Of a stretch of DNA of 64,000 nt, positions 53,524-62,143 are shown in pieces. The translations under genes were made by a program, and so were the position numbers. A model generated the notes under the pieces. The model made no database searches and had not been told where the DNA came from. It saw nothing but the letters and a program-made list of their open reading frames with translations. Origin of the DNA: Azospirillum baldaniorum (GTDB lineage Bacteria > Pseudomonadota > Alphaproteobacteria > Azospirillales > Azospirillaceae); assembly GCF_003119195.2 (NCBI RefSeq), contig NZ_CP022253.1, forward strand, positions 948,001-1,012,000. The letters are read 5' to 3'. How positions within the stretch are numbered: the first letter of the stretch is position 1; each line of letters starts with the position of its first letter.

Positions 53524-54987
53524 GTGACGAGCGAGGGAGCTTATCGGCAAGGCGCGGGACGGCGCGGCGCGGTCCTGGTCTTCGACGCCAACGACCGGCT
53601 GTCCGCCTGGAACGAGGAGGCGGAGGCTCTGCCCAGCGCCGCGCGCCTGCTGGTCCAGGGCGCCCTGCCGGAAACGCTGGCTCCTCTTTTCCGCGGCCTG
53701 CCCGCCGGCCACACCGTCACCGACTGGCCGCTCAGCGGCGGCGGGTTCGTCCGCCGCACCGCTGGCGAGGGCGCCGCCGACGAAGCGGCCGCCGGAAATG
53801 GACCCGCTGCGGGTGCCGACCTGTCGGGCCGCCTGTTCGCCGCGGCCAGCCACGACCTGCGCCAGCCGCTGGCCGCCCTGTCGCTGCTGCTTGGGGCGCT
53901 GGAAGGGCGCCTCGACGGGGCCGCGGGCGGCGGGAAGAGCGTCACCGGGCGGGGAAACGCCCCGGCCGACCCGGCGGCGCGCGATCTGCTGAGCGCCATG
54001 GGCAACGCGGTGCAGTCGCTGCGCGGCATGGTGGACGGGCATTTCGACCTCGTGCGGCTGGAGGCCGGACTGGTGCAGCCGGACATCGGCGCCCCCGTGG
54101 TCAACGGCATCCTGACGCGGGTGGCGCTGGACGCGGCCCCGCGCTTCGACGGGCGGGGGCTGCGCTTCTCGGTGCTGCCCTGCTCGGTGCGGATCGCCAC
54201 CGACGCCTCGCTTCTGGAGCGCATTCTCCAGGGGTTCATCGCCAACACCCTGCGCCACACCGAGCGGGGCCGGGTCGTGCTCGGCTGCCGTCGCCAGGGG
54301 CCGGACCTGCGGGTCGAGCTGTGGTCCACCGGGCGCGGCCTGCTGCCCGAACAACTGCGCACCCTGCGGGAGGAGTTGCGGCGCCCGGACGGGGCGGGCG
54401 ATCCGTCAGTGATCGACCTCGGGCTGCGGCTGGCCTGGGGGCTGGCGCGGCGGCTGGGGCACCGGCTGGAGGTGGACTCGGCGCCCGGCTGCGGCACGAT
54501 GCTGGCGGTTCTGGTGCCGCGGGCCGCGGACGGCGCCGAGGAGCCGCCGGCGCTGGCCGAGCCTGCCGCACTCAACGCCACGGCGCCCGGCGAGGACGTC
54601 AGCCGCGCCCGCGTGCTGGTCATCGAGGACGACCCGATGGTGTTGGAGGCGCTGGGCGCGCTGCTCGGCCAATGGGGCTGCGCGGTGGTCGCCGCGGATT
54701 CGGTGGACGCCGCGCTGGAGCGGCTGGGTCCCGGCCCGCAGCCGCCCGACCTCGTCATCTCCGACCTGCGGCTTAAGGGGGCGATGAACGGGATCGTCGC
54801 CATCCGCCAGATCGGCAAGGCGCTCGACGCCACGCTGCCCGGCCTGATCCTGACCGGCGACACCGACCCGATGCGCCTGCGCGAGGCGCGGCTGTCCGGC
54901 TACCCGCTGCTTCACAAGCCGGTGGCGCCGATGGCCCTGCGGGGTGCCGTGGCGCGGCTTCTCGGCCGCGAGCGCCTGAAGTCCTGA
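53524..54987 (+). CDS. Degenerate hybrid kinase with receiver (SHDLRQP group)
   Basis: A 487-residue protein. His110 in 'AAASHDLRQPLAALSLLL' is retained. The ATPase domain is eroded: the N box reads 'FIANTLRHTERG', the DTGxG motif reads 'WSTGRGL' without the Asp that holds adenine, and the second Gly-rich motif is 'IDLGLRLAWGLARRL'. A receiver follows with the acidic pair in 'VIEDDPMV' and the site Asp in 'LVISDLRL'. GTG 53524 follows GGGGGGC and starts the conserved part; 91 residues of upstream open frame look non-coding. It may act as phosphate acceptor or adaptor rather than as an active kinase. Confidence 0.83.
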   Translation: MTSEGAYRQGAGRRGAVLVFDANDRLSAWNEEAEALPSAARLLVQGALPETLAPLFRGLPAGHTVTDWPLSGGGFVRRTAGEGAADEAAAGNGPAAGADLSGRLFAAASHDLRQPLAALSLLLGALEGRLDGAAGGGKSVTGRGNAPADPAARDLLSAMGNAVQSLRGMVDGHFDLVRLEAGLVQPDIGAPVVNGILTRVALDAAPRFDGRGLRFSVLPCSVRIATDASLLERILQGFIANTLRHTERGRVVLGCRRQGPDLRVELWSTGRGLLPEQLRTLREELRRPDGAGDPSVIDLGLRLAWGLARRLGHRLEVDSAPGCGTMLAVLVPRAADGAEEPPALAEPAALNATAPGEDVSRARVLVIEDDPMVLEALGALLGQWGCAVVAADSVDAALERLGPGPQPPDLVISDLRLKGAMNGIVAIRQIGKALDATLPGLILTGDTDPMRLREARLSGYPLLHKPVAPMALRGAVARLLGRERLKS

Positions 54988-55230
54988 AAACGTTTCGGGT
55001 CGCTGCCAGTGCTTGGGTGGGGCTTCCGTCCTGTATTGCAGAATTGACATCAAAGTGAGGGCGCAATCCCCGTGCAAATGACAATCAATAGTCGGCGCGC
55101 CCGGTGTTTTCGCTGGAACCGACTATCCATTTGGGAGGATAAGGGCTTTTCCATTATCGAGGCGCAGGACCGCTTGCTATAGTCGAACGATCCGACGATT
55201 TCGGTGAAAACGCCATTGGGAACGGGTGGG

Positions 55231-57471
55231 ATGGCGCTGCTGGACAGAAGGAGGAGGGGCTCGTTTGCGGTTCCGGTGCTGGTCGCCGCGGGCCTGACGC
55301 TGACCTTTGGCGCCTTTTTCCAGATGCGCGCCGCCAACCGCGAGGCGGAGCGCGCGCAGCACGAGCGGCAGTTCGCCCAGTTCCATGACGCCCTGACGGA
55401 GCGGATCGGCAGCCACACGTTGCTGCTGCGGACTCTGGGCTCGGCCTTTTCGGATCCCCGTCCGGCCACCCGCGATGGTTTCGCGGCGGCGGTCCGGCCA
55501 ATCATGCCGCTCTATCCCGGCTTGTGGTCGGTCGCCTGGGTAACCCGGGTGTCCTCGACGGAGGTGCCCGCGCTGGAGGCGGCGATGCGGGCCGCCGGTC
55601 GTCGGGACTTCACCGTCCGGAATGCGAATGGGACAGGCGACGGCACCCCCGGCCCGGCCCCGGCGGCTGGCCATGGGGATCTTTTCGTCAACACGCTGGT
55701 GGAGCCGGAGCGCGGAGAGGCCTTCGGGCAGGGGATCAACATCCTCTCCCTGCCCAACCGGGCGGAGGTGCTGGCGCGGGCCTGCGCGTCGGGCGACCTG
55801 ACGGCGACGGAGGCCCTTCCGCCGCGTCCGCGGGGGGAGACCGGGCGCAGCATCGGCTTGTATCTTCCCGTCTACCGCTATCCCGTGGACGAGATGGACG
55901 GGGCCGACCGCTGCGCGGAGGTCGCCGGCTACGTCTCCTCGGTCTTCGGCATCACCCGTCTCTTGGAGGAGGCGGGCAACCGTGTGGACGGCCTGCATGG
56001 GGCCGTGCATCTGCTCGACGGGCCGGCGGGCGGCGGCGGGCGCGTCCTGGCGTCCCGCGACCTCACCGGCGCGTCCGAGAGCCGGGAGGGCGCTCCCTTC
56101 GGCGAGCTTCGCGAAGACGGAGACACGGTGCTCGAGCGCGATCTGGTGATCGGTGGCCGGCGCTGGACCCTGGCGCTGGCGATTCCGCCCGAACCGCGGC
56201 TGGCGCCGGAGGATTATCCGGCCTGGACCGTCCTGGTGATGGGGCTTCTGCTGACCGGCGCGCTGGCCGGCTACACCCGGCGCGAGGCGCAGGCCAAGCG
56301 CTTTCTGGTGACCGAGGCCCGCGCCCGCGCCGCCATGGCCCGCGCGCTGCGCGAAAGCGAGGAACGGTTCCGCATGGCGCTGCGCCATTCGCGGGTCGCC
56401 GTGTTCAGCCTGGACCGCAGCCTGCGCTACATGTGGATGTACAACCCGCAGACCGGGCGGGCGGCGGAGACCTTCATCGGGCGGACCAACGCCGACATCC
56501 ACGCGCCGGACGACGCGGCGCGGCTGGACGCGGTGAAGAGGGCCGTTCTGGACTCCGGCACCGGGGCCCGGCAGGAGGTCCGCGTCGGCGCGGCGCCCGG
56601 CGCGGAGCAGGTGTTCGACCTGATCGTCGAACCGCTGCGGGACGAGGCCGGGGTGGTGTCGGGCGTGATCTGCGCCGCCATCGACATCTCCGACGGGGTG
56701 CGCATCCGCGAGGCGCTGGCCGAAGCCCATGCCGAGGCGGAGCGGGCCAACCGGGCCAAATCGCGCTTCCTCGCCGCGGCCAGCCACGACCTGCGCCAGC
56801 CCTTCCAGGCGATGAGCCTGTTCCACCACATCCTGTCCGCCCGCCTGTCCGACGCCAAGCAGATGGAGGTGGCCGACAAGCTGGGCGAGGCGATTGCCGC
56901 CGGCAACACGCTGTTGAACACGCTGCTCGACACCTCCGCGCTGGAGGCCGGCAACGTCAAGCCGCGCCCCACGGTCTTCCCGTTCCAGGACATCGCCGAC
57001 CGGCTGAACCGCGAGTTCGCGGAGCAGGCGGCCAGCAAGGGCATGGTCCTGCGGATGGTGCCGACCTCGGCCTATGTGCTCAGCGATCCCGTGCTGCTGG
57101 AGCGCATGGTGCGCAACCTGCTGGTCAACGCGCTGCGCTACGCCGGGACCGGGACGATCCTGCTGGGCTGCCGGCACCGCGATGGGCATGCTCTGGTCGA
57201 GGTCTGGGACACCGGGCCGGGCATTCCCGCCGACCAGCTCAAGCTGATCTTCGACGATTTCTACCGCTGCGGCACCGACCAGCGGGACAGCGGGCGCGGG
57301 CTGGGGCTGGGGCTGTCGATCGTGCGGCGCACGGCGCAGATCCTGGGCCATCAGGTCGACGTGCGGTCGCGCGTGGGCAAGGGCACGGTCTTTTCGATTT
57401 CCGTGCTGATGATCGGCGACCGCCACAACCCGCTGCCCGAGGAACCCACCACGTCGGTGGCGAGCGCCTGA
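55231..57471 (+). CDS. CHASE-PAS membrane histidine kinase (SHDLRQP group)
   Basis: A 746-residue kinase. Transmembrane helices at about 9-30 and 335-355 flank a periplasmic CHASE domain with the 'GLWSVAWVTRVS' and 'INILSLPNRAEVL'-type motifs; the motif 'LYLPVYRYPVDEMDGADR' is also typical. A PAS domain follows, then HisKA with 'AAASHDLRQPFQAMSLF' and an intact ATPase domain ('LLVNALRYAG', 'WDTGPGIP', 'SGRGLGLGLSIVRR'). No receiver is attached. CHASE domains bind small extracellular ligands. ATG 55231 is given; GTG 55204 is possible. Confidence 0.9.
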   Translation: MALLDRRRRGSFAVPVLVAAGLTLTFGAFFQMRAANREAERAQHERQFAQFHDALTERIGSHTLLLRTLGSAFSDPRPATRDGFAAAVRPIMPLYPGLWSVAWVTRVSSTEVPALEAAMRAAGRRDFTVRNANGTGDGTPGPAPAAGHGDLFVNTLVEPERGEAFGQGINILSLPNRAEVLARACASGDLTATEALPPRPRGETGRSIGLYLPVYRYPVDEMDGADRCAEVAGYVSSVFGITRLLEEAGNRVDGLHGAVHLLDGPAGGGGRVLASRDLTGASESREGAPFGELREDGDTVLERDLVIGGRRWTLALAIPPEPRLAPEDYPAWTVLVMGLLLTGALAGYTRREAQAKRFLVTEARARAAMARALRESEERFRMALRHSRVAVFSLDRSLRYMWMYNPQTGRAAETFIGRTNADIHAPDDAARLDAVKRAVLDSGTGARQEVRVGAAPGAEQVFDLIVEPLRDEAGVVSGVICAAIDISDGVRIREALAEAHAEAERANRAKSRFLAAASHDLRQPFQAMSLFHHILSARLSDAKQMEVADKLGEAIAAGNTLLNTLLDTSALEAGNVKPRPTVFPFQDIADRLNREFAEQAASKGMVLRMVPTSAYVLSDPVLLERMVRNLLVNALRYAGTGTILLGCRHRDGHALVEVWDTGPGIPADQLKLIFDDFYRCGTDQRDSGRGLGLGLSIVRRTAQILGHQVDVRSRVGKGTVFSISVLMIGDRHNPLPEEPTTSVASA

Positions 57472-58076
57472 GCCTGTCCGGCTTCACCATCTTCGCCATA
57501 CCATCTTCGCCATGCGTGCGGCGGGCGTGTGCACCGCAAAATCGGCAGGGATGGTCGGGCGCCTTCTTCGCCTTTTCACGAAAATCCCAACGATCCGTCA
57601 ATCCTGCGTCTCCGCACGCAAGGTCTTGCCATGCTGCGCCTGCTCAGTGATACAATGCTGCGCGAGCGGTTTGCGGTGCTGGGAAGTAAACAGTTTCCGT
57701 CTTCCAACCGCTTGACATAGGTCATGGGGTGAGACCTTGGGCCGTCGTAAGACCGTGACGGAACGACATTTCCGCCGGTCGTCGAAGACGGTCGGCGTGG
57801 GGTGCGGTGGGGCGGCGGGACCGACGCGGCGACGGGGGGTGCGACATTGTTGCACCGCAACGGAACCGCGAAATGCGCCACCCTGTCACATCTCTTTCAC
57901 GGTGCCGGGTTATTCAGGGCACCCCGAACCGGCCCTTGGCGGGCGGCCCTTCCCGGGCCAACCGATCCAGGGGTCCAACAAAAAGGCCGCGGACGACAGG
58001 GCGATCCGCAGGCCGGGAGGATTCGGCCCGGGGATCATGCGATTCCGAGCCGCTATCCGATTGAGGAGCTTCTCCA
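57472..58076. other. Intergenic region upstream of pta, no gene seen
   Basis: About 600 bases. Several frames stay open but none has both a ribosome-binding site and plausible composition. TTGACA at 57712-57717 resembles a -35 element without a clear -10. The last 100 bases before 58077 presumably hold the pta promoter and leader. No convincing hairpin terminator was found. Confidence 0.5.
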
Positions 58077-59528
58077 ATGGACCGTGTTATTGCGCCCGCC
58101 ACCCCCGACTTCGGCAAGAACGGCTCAGCCATGATCGAGAACGTCACCTTCGAGGAAATCCAGATCGGCCAGCAGGCGAGCCTGTCGCGGCGTCTGACCA
58201 TGTCCGACATCGAGTTGTTCGCCACGGTGTCCGGCGACATCAACCCCGCGCACCTTGACGAGGAGTACGCGGCGGACAGCCAGTTCCACAAGGTGATCGG
58301 CCACGGCATGTGGTCGGGCTCGCTGATCTCCGCCGTTCTCGGCACGCTGCTGCCGGGGCCGGGCACGATCTACATGGGCCAGGACCTGCGCTTCAAGCGC
58401 CCGGTGGGCTTGGGCGACGTCATCACCGTGACGGTCACCGCCAAGGAGAAGCACGCCGAGAAGAACATCGTCGTCTTCGATTGCGTGGCGCGCAACCAGG
58501 ACGGCAAGGAGGTCGTCTCCGGCCTCGCCGAGGTGATCGCGCCGACCCGCAAGGTCCGCCGCGCCGCGCACGAGCTGCCGCAGGTCCAGGTCATCCGCCA
58601 CGATGGCCATGACGAGCTGCTGGGCAAGACGGAAACGCTGCCCCCGGTGCCGACCGCCGTCGTCCATCCCTGCGACGAAAGCTCGCTGAAGGGCGCGGTC
58701 GAGGCCGCCGAGGCCAACCTGATCGACCCGGTGCTGATCGGCCCGGCCTCCAAGATCAAGTCGGTCGCCGAGGCCCATGGGCTGGACATCAGCCGCTACC
58801 GCATCGTCGACGTGGCGCATTCCCACGCGTCGGCCGAGACCGGCGTCCGGCTGGCCCGCTCCGGCGAGTGCGAGGCGGTGATGAAGGGCAGCCTGCACAC
58901 CGATGAGCTGATGGCCGAGGTCGTCCGCAAGGAGACCGGCCTGCGCACCGGCCGGCGGCTCAGCCACGTCTTCGTGATGAACGTGCCGACCTACCCGCGC
59001 ACGCTTCTCATCACCGACGCGGCGATCAACATCTACCCGACGCTGGAAGACAAGGTCGACATCGTCCAGAACGCCATCGACCTCGCCAAGGTCCTGGGCG
59101 TCGAGACGCCGCGCGTCGCCATCCTGTCGGCGGTCGAGACGGTGAACCCGAAGATCGCCTCGACGCTGGAAGCCGCAGCGCTCTGCAAGATGGCCGACCG
59201 CGGCCAGATCAAGGGCGGCATCCTCGACGGCCCGCTGGCCTTCGACAACGCCATCAGCCTGGAGGCCGCCCGCACCAAGGGCATCGTGTCCGAGGTCGCC
59301 GGCCAGGCCGACGTCCTGCTGGTTCCGGACCTGGAGGCCGGCAACATGCTGGCCAAGCAGCTGTCCTTCCTGGCGAACTCCGACGCTGCCGGCATCGTGC
59401 TCGGCGCCCGTGTGCCGATCATCCTGACCAGCCGCGCCGATAACGTGCGCACCCGTCTGGCGTCCTGCGCCGTGGCCGTCCTGGCCGCCGCCGCCCGCCG
59501 CCGTGGCGCCGCCACCGCGGCCGAGTGA
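58077..59528 (+). CDS. pta: Bifunctional MaoC-type enoyl-CoA hydratase/phosphate acetyltransferase
   Basis: A 483-residue fusion. Residues about 20-165 are a MaoC hotdog domain, with 'GDINPAHLDEEYA' and 'HGMWSGSLISAVLGTLLPGPG'. Residues 180-483 are the acyl-phosphate transferase domain, ending with 'GIVLGARVPIILTSRADNVRTRLASCAVA'. The second half interconverts acetyl-CoA (or butyryl-CoA) and acyl phosphate, supplying AckA; the hotdog half may act on (R)-3-hydroxyacyl-CoA as in polyhydroxyalkanoate metabolism. ATG 58077 follows GAGGAGC. ackA follows after 14 bases, so the two form an operon. Confidence 0.9.
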   Translation: MDRVIAPATPDFGKNGSAMIENVTFEEIQIGQQASLSRRLTMSDIELFATVSGDINPAHLDEEYAADSQFHKVIGHGMWSGSLISAVLGTLLPGPGTIYMGQDLRFKRPVGLGDVITVTVTAKEKHAEKNIVVFDCVARNQDGKEVVSGLAEVIAPTRKVRRAAHELPQVQVIRHDGHDELLGKTETLPPVPTAVVHPCDESSLKGAVEAAEANLIDPVLIGPASKIKSVAEAHGLDISRYRIVDVAHSHASAETGVRLARSGECEAVMKGSLHTDELMAEVVRKETGLRTGRRLSHVFVMNVPTYPRTLLITDAAINIYPTLEDKVDIVQNAIDLAKVLGVETPRVAILSAVETVNPKIASTLEAAALCKMADRGQIKGGILDGPLAFDNAISLEAARTKGIVSEVAGQADVLLVPDLEAGNMLAKQLSFLANSDAAGIVLGARVPIILTSRADNVRTRLASCAVAVLAAAARRRGAATAAE

Positions 59529-59542
59529 GAGGGGCGCCCGTC

Positions 59543-60751
59543 ATGACCAGCCAGAACGCGGGTGGCGGCAACGCCATCCTGGTCATCAACGCCGGCTCCT
59601 CCAGCCTCAAATTTTCGGTCTTCCGGGAAAGCGGGGCGGGGGGGCTGCGGGTGACGATCAACGGCCAGATCTCCGGGATCGGCACCGAGCCGAAGTTCGA
59701 GGCCAAGGACGCTGCCAAAAATCCGCTGGCCGAGCGGGTCTGGGCGGCGGGCGAGCCGTCCGACCGCACCGCCCTGCTGGCCTTCCTGCTGGAATGGATC
59801 GAAGGGCGGCTGGACGGGGCGAAGCTGCTGGCCGCCGGCCACCGCGTCGTGCATGGCGGCACCCGCCACGCCGCCCCGGTGCTGCTGACCCCGGCGGTGA
59901 TGGAGGAGCTTGAGAGCTTCATCCCGCTGGCCCCGCTGCACCAGCCGCACAACCTCGCCGCCATCCGCGCGCTGGCCGAGGCCCATCCGGAGCTGCCGCA
60001 GGTCGCCTGCTTCGACACCGCTTTCCACCGCGGCCAGCCCTGGCAGTCGCAGATGTTCGCCATCCCGCGGGAGCTGACGGACGAGGGGGTGCGCCGTTAC
60101 GGCTTCCACGGCCTGTCCTACGAGTACATCGCCCGCCGCCTGCCGGAGCTGGCTCCGGAACTGGCGGACGGCCGGGTGGTGGTCGCTCATCTGGGCAGCG
60201 GGGCCAGCATGTGCGCCATCCATGCCGGGCGCAGCGTGGACAGCACCATGGGCTTCACGGCGCTGGACGGGCTGCCCATGGGCACCCGCTGCGGCAACAT
60301 CGATCCCGGCGTGCTGATCTACCTGATGCGCCAGAAGGGCATGGGCGCCGACGCCATCGAGAAGCTGCTCTACAACAAGTCGGGCCTGCTCGGCGTGTCG
60401 GGCCTGTCCAACGACATGCGCGCCCTGCTCGACAGCGAGGACCCGCATGCCGAGGAGGCGGTGGAGCTGTTCTGCTTCCGCATCGCCAAGGAGACCGGCG
60501 CGCTCGCCGCGTCGATGGGCGGCATCGATGCGCTGGTCTTCACCGCCGGCATCGGCGAACGCTCGGCCCCGGTGCGGGCGCGGGTGGGCGACAAGCTGGC
60601 TTGGCTCGGCGTGATCCTCGACCCGGCGGCGAACGAGGCCAACGGTCCGTTGATCTCCGCCCCGAACAGCCGCATCCCCGTCTACGTCATCCCGACCGAC
60701 GAGGAGCAGATGATCGCCCTGCACAGCCGCAAGGCGCTGGAGACCGCTTGA
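59543..60751 (+). CDS. ackA: Acetate kinase
   Basis: A 402-residue kinase converting acetyl phosphate and ADP to acetate and ATP. Motifs: 'ILVINAGSSSLKFSVF', 'GHRVVHGG', 'FDTAFHRG' (catalytic Asp region), 'YGFHGLSYEYI', 'VVAHLGSGASMCAI', 'GLPMGTRCGNIDPGVL' and 'LVFTAGIGERS'. ATG 59543 overlaps no upstream gene and begins the conserved part within 11 residues. It is the second gene of the pta-ackA operon and is followed by a terminator. Confidence 0.95.
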   Translation: MTSQNAGGGNAILVINAGSSSLKFSVFRESGAGGLRVTINGQISGIGTEPKFEAKDAAKNPLAERVWAAGEPSDRTALLAFLLEWIEGRLDGAKLLAAGHRVVHGGTRHAAPVLLTPAVMEELESFIPLAPLHQPHNLAAIRALAEAHPELPQVACFDTAFHRGQPWQSQMFAIPRELTDEGVRRYGFHGLSYEYIARRLPELAPELADGRVVVAHLGSGASMCAIHAGRSVDSTMGFTALDGLPMGTRCGNIDPGVLIYLMRQKGMGADAIEKLLYNKSGLLGVSGLSNDMRALLDSEDPHAEEAVELFCFRIAKETGALAASMGGIDALVFTAGIGERSAPVRARVGDKLAWLGVILDPAANEANGPLISAPNSRIPVYVIPTDEEQMIALHSRKALETA

Positions 60752-60793
60752 CCGGCGGTCTGTCCGGTGCCGCCGCATGAAGGCTGAATGAAG

Positions 60794-60828
60794 AAGGCCC
60801 GCCGTCGTGACGGCGGGCCTTCCTTTTG
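60794..60828 (+). terminator. Rho-independent terminator after ackA
   Basis: AAGGCCCGCCGTC (60794-60806) and GACGGCGGGCCTT (60809-60821) form a perfect 13-bp stem, followed by CCTTTTG. It lies about 40 bases after the ackA stop. Confidence 0.85.
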
Positions 60829-60848
60829 CGGGGGAGAGCGGTCCGCGT

Positions 60849-61205
60849 TTACAGACCTTTCCAGAGCTTCAGATACTCGATCAACTTGCGCGTGTGAACC
60901 GGTGGCGGCTGGTGGAAGCGGGCAACCAGACCGGCCTGCTCGTCCATCTTCACGACGACGCCACGGCAGGCGAAATCCGAATGTTCCTCGCCGAGCCGGA
61001 AGAGGATGCGGAAGTCGAACTGCTGCTTGGCGATCAAGTCCCCGTCATAGGGGCGGATGCGGAAAGACCCGAGGACGAATTCCTCCGGCACATATTCGTG
61101 GCTGTCGATCCGGATGGTCGGGGGATCGGCGGGGCGTTCCTTGGCGTTGGACGCGGAAGCCGCGGTGGATTTGCCCCGTCCGCTCAATTTCGACAACCAC
61201 GACAT
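60849..61205 (-). CDS. PilZ-like domain protein
   Basis: A 118-residue protein. After a basic Ser/Ala-rich N-terminus, the middle ('TIRIDSHEYVPEEFVLGSFRIRPYDGDLIAKQQFDFRILF') resembles a PilZ barrel, as does 'CRGVVVKMDEQAGLVARF'. The classic RxxxR and (D/N)xSxxG motifs for cyclic-di-GMP are not clearly present, so ligand binding is uncertain. The C-terminal helix 'HTRKLIEYLKLWKG' is conserved in similar proteins. It is convergent with ackA. Confidence 0.6.
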   Translation of the reverse strand: MSWLSKLSGRGKSTAASASNAKERPADPPTIRIDSHEYVPEEFVLGSFRIRPYDGDLIAKQQFDFRILFRLGEEHSDFACRGVVVKMDEQAGLVARFHQPPPVHTRKLIEYLKLWKGL

Positions 61206-61642
61206 GGCGGCCCAGGCCCTTTCCAGACGACATCGTGACAGAACTGCAATTGTCCGGAGTTTCGGACCTATTTCCTTTAATAATGGTTAAGCTTGATCCG
61301 CCAGCGAAAATGCTCTGATTTTCCATGCCAGAACCACCGCCGTCGGGCAATGGTGAGTGGTTTTGTCGCATGTTGCGCCGTCATGGCAACCATGACGTTG
61401 TTTTGCGGTGGCTTTGCTCGTCAAGTGATGAGAAAGTGATTACCTTTTTCAACACTTGATAAATAGGTCTGTGAACAGATTTCGCCCGTTTCGGCATTTC
61501 GCAGATGCGGCGTTCTTTTCGCATCCGCAAATGAACGGCGAAAGGAGGCGCAAGCCGACGACGAGGCGCGGGCGCGGCGGTCAAACCAATGAAAACAGCC
61601 GCCGTGGTCTTCCAAAACATCCGCACTTGGAGGAGGAAAGCC
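61206..61642. other. Intergenic region between divergent genes, no gene seen
   Basis: About 440 bases. It includes a less GC-rich stretch near 61380-61500 with the TTGATAAAT sequence, and a small stem-loop ATGCG...CGCAT at about 61504-61522. No open frame with a usable ribosome-binding site. Confidence 0.5.
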
Positions 61643-62083
61643 ATGATGCATCGCAACATCGGAGATCTTTTGAACCGCCGCCGCGTGGTCAGCCTTCCGG
61701 CGGGGGCGTCGGTGCGGGATGCCGCGCGGCAGATGAAGGCCGCCCATGTGGCGTCCATCGTCGTCACCGCCTCCATCAACGAACAGATCGAAGGCATCTT
61801 CACCGAGCGCGATCTGACCGACCGCGTGGTGGCCGACGGGCTGGACCCGGATCAGACCCGGCTGTCGGAGGTGATGACCCCGTGCCCGGTCACCGCGGCC
61901 CACGACATCACGGTGGGCGAGGCGTTGCGCCGGATGGCCGACCATGGCCTGCGGCATCTGCCCGTCGTCCGCGACGGCCGCGTCGTCGGCGTCGTGTCCA
62001 TGCGCGACTTCATGGGCGAGGAGCTGATGCTGATCGAGCATGAGCGGGAGATGATGGACAGCCTGACCGAAGTCATGATGTGA
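61643..62083 (+). CDS. CBS-domain pair protein
   Basis: A 146-residue protein consisting of two CBS motifs (Bateman module): first 'VVSLPAGASVRDAARQMKAAHVASIVVT' to 'GIFTERDLTDRVV', second 'MTPCPVTAAHDITVGEALRRMADHGLRHLPVVRDGRVVGVVSMRDFM'. Such modules bind adenine nucleotides and act as energy sensors. ATG 61643 follows AGGAGGAAAG at good spacing; a second ATG is at 61646. It is monocistronic and followed by a hairpin. Confidence 0.9.
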   Translation: MMHRNIGDLLNRRRVVSLPAGASVRDAARQMKAAHVASIVVTASINEQIEGIFTERDLTDRVVADGLDPDQTRLSEVMTPCPVTAAHDITVGEALRRMADHGLRHLPVVRDGRVVGVVSMRDFMGEELMLIEHEREMMDSLTEVMM

Positions 62084-62092
62084 CCGCGCCCC

Positions 62093-62128
62093 AAGCCTCC
62101 CACGCACTCCGGGCTGCGCGGGAGGCTT
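62093..62128. terminator. Hairpin between convergent genes
   Basis: AAGCCTCCC (62093-62101) pairs exactly with GGGAGGCTT (62120-62128). It lies between the CBS gene and the convergent gene ending at 62144. No T run. Confidence 0.5.
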
Positions 62129-62143
62129 CGGCGGTCGCGCCTC

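Noticed and set aside
55177..57426. A 749-codon minus-strand frame opposite the CHASE kinase
   Set aside because: Shadow of a GC-rich gene; kinase motifs are on the plus strand.
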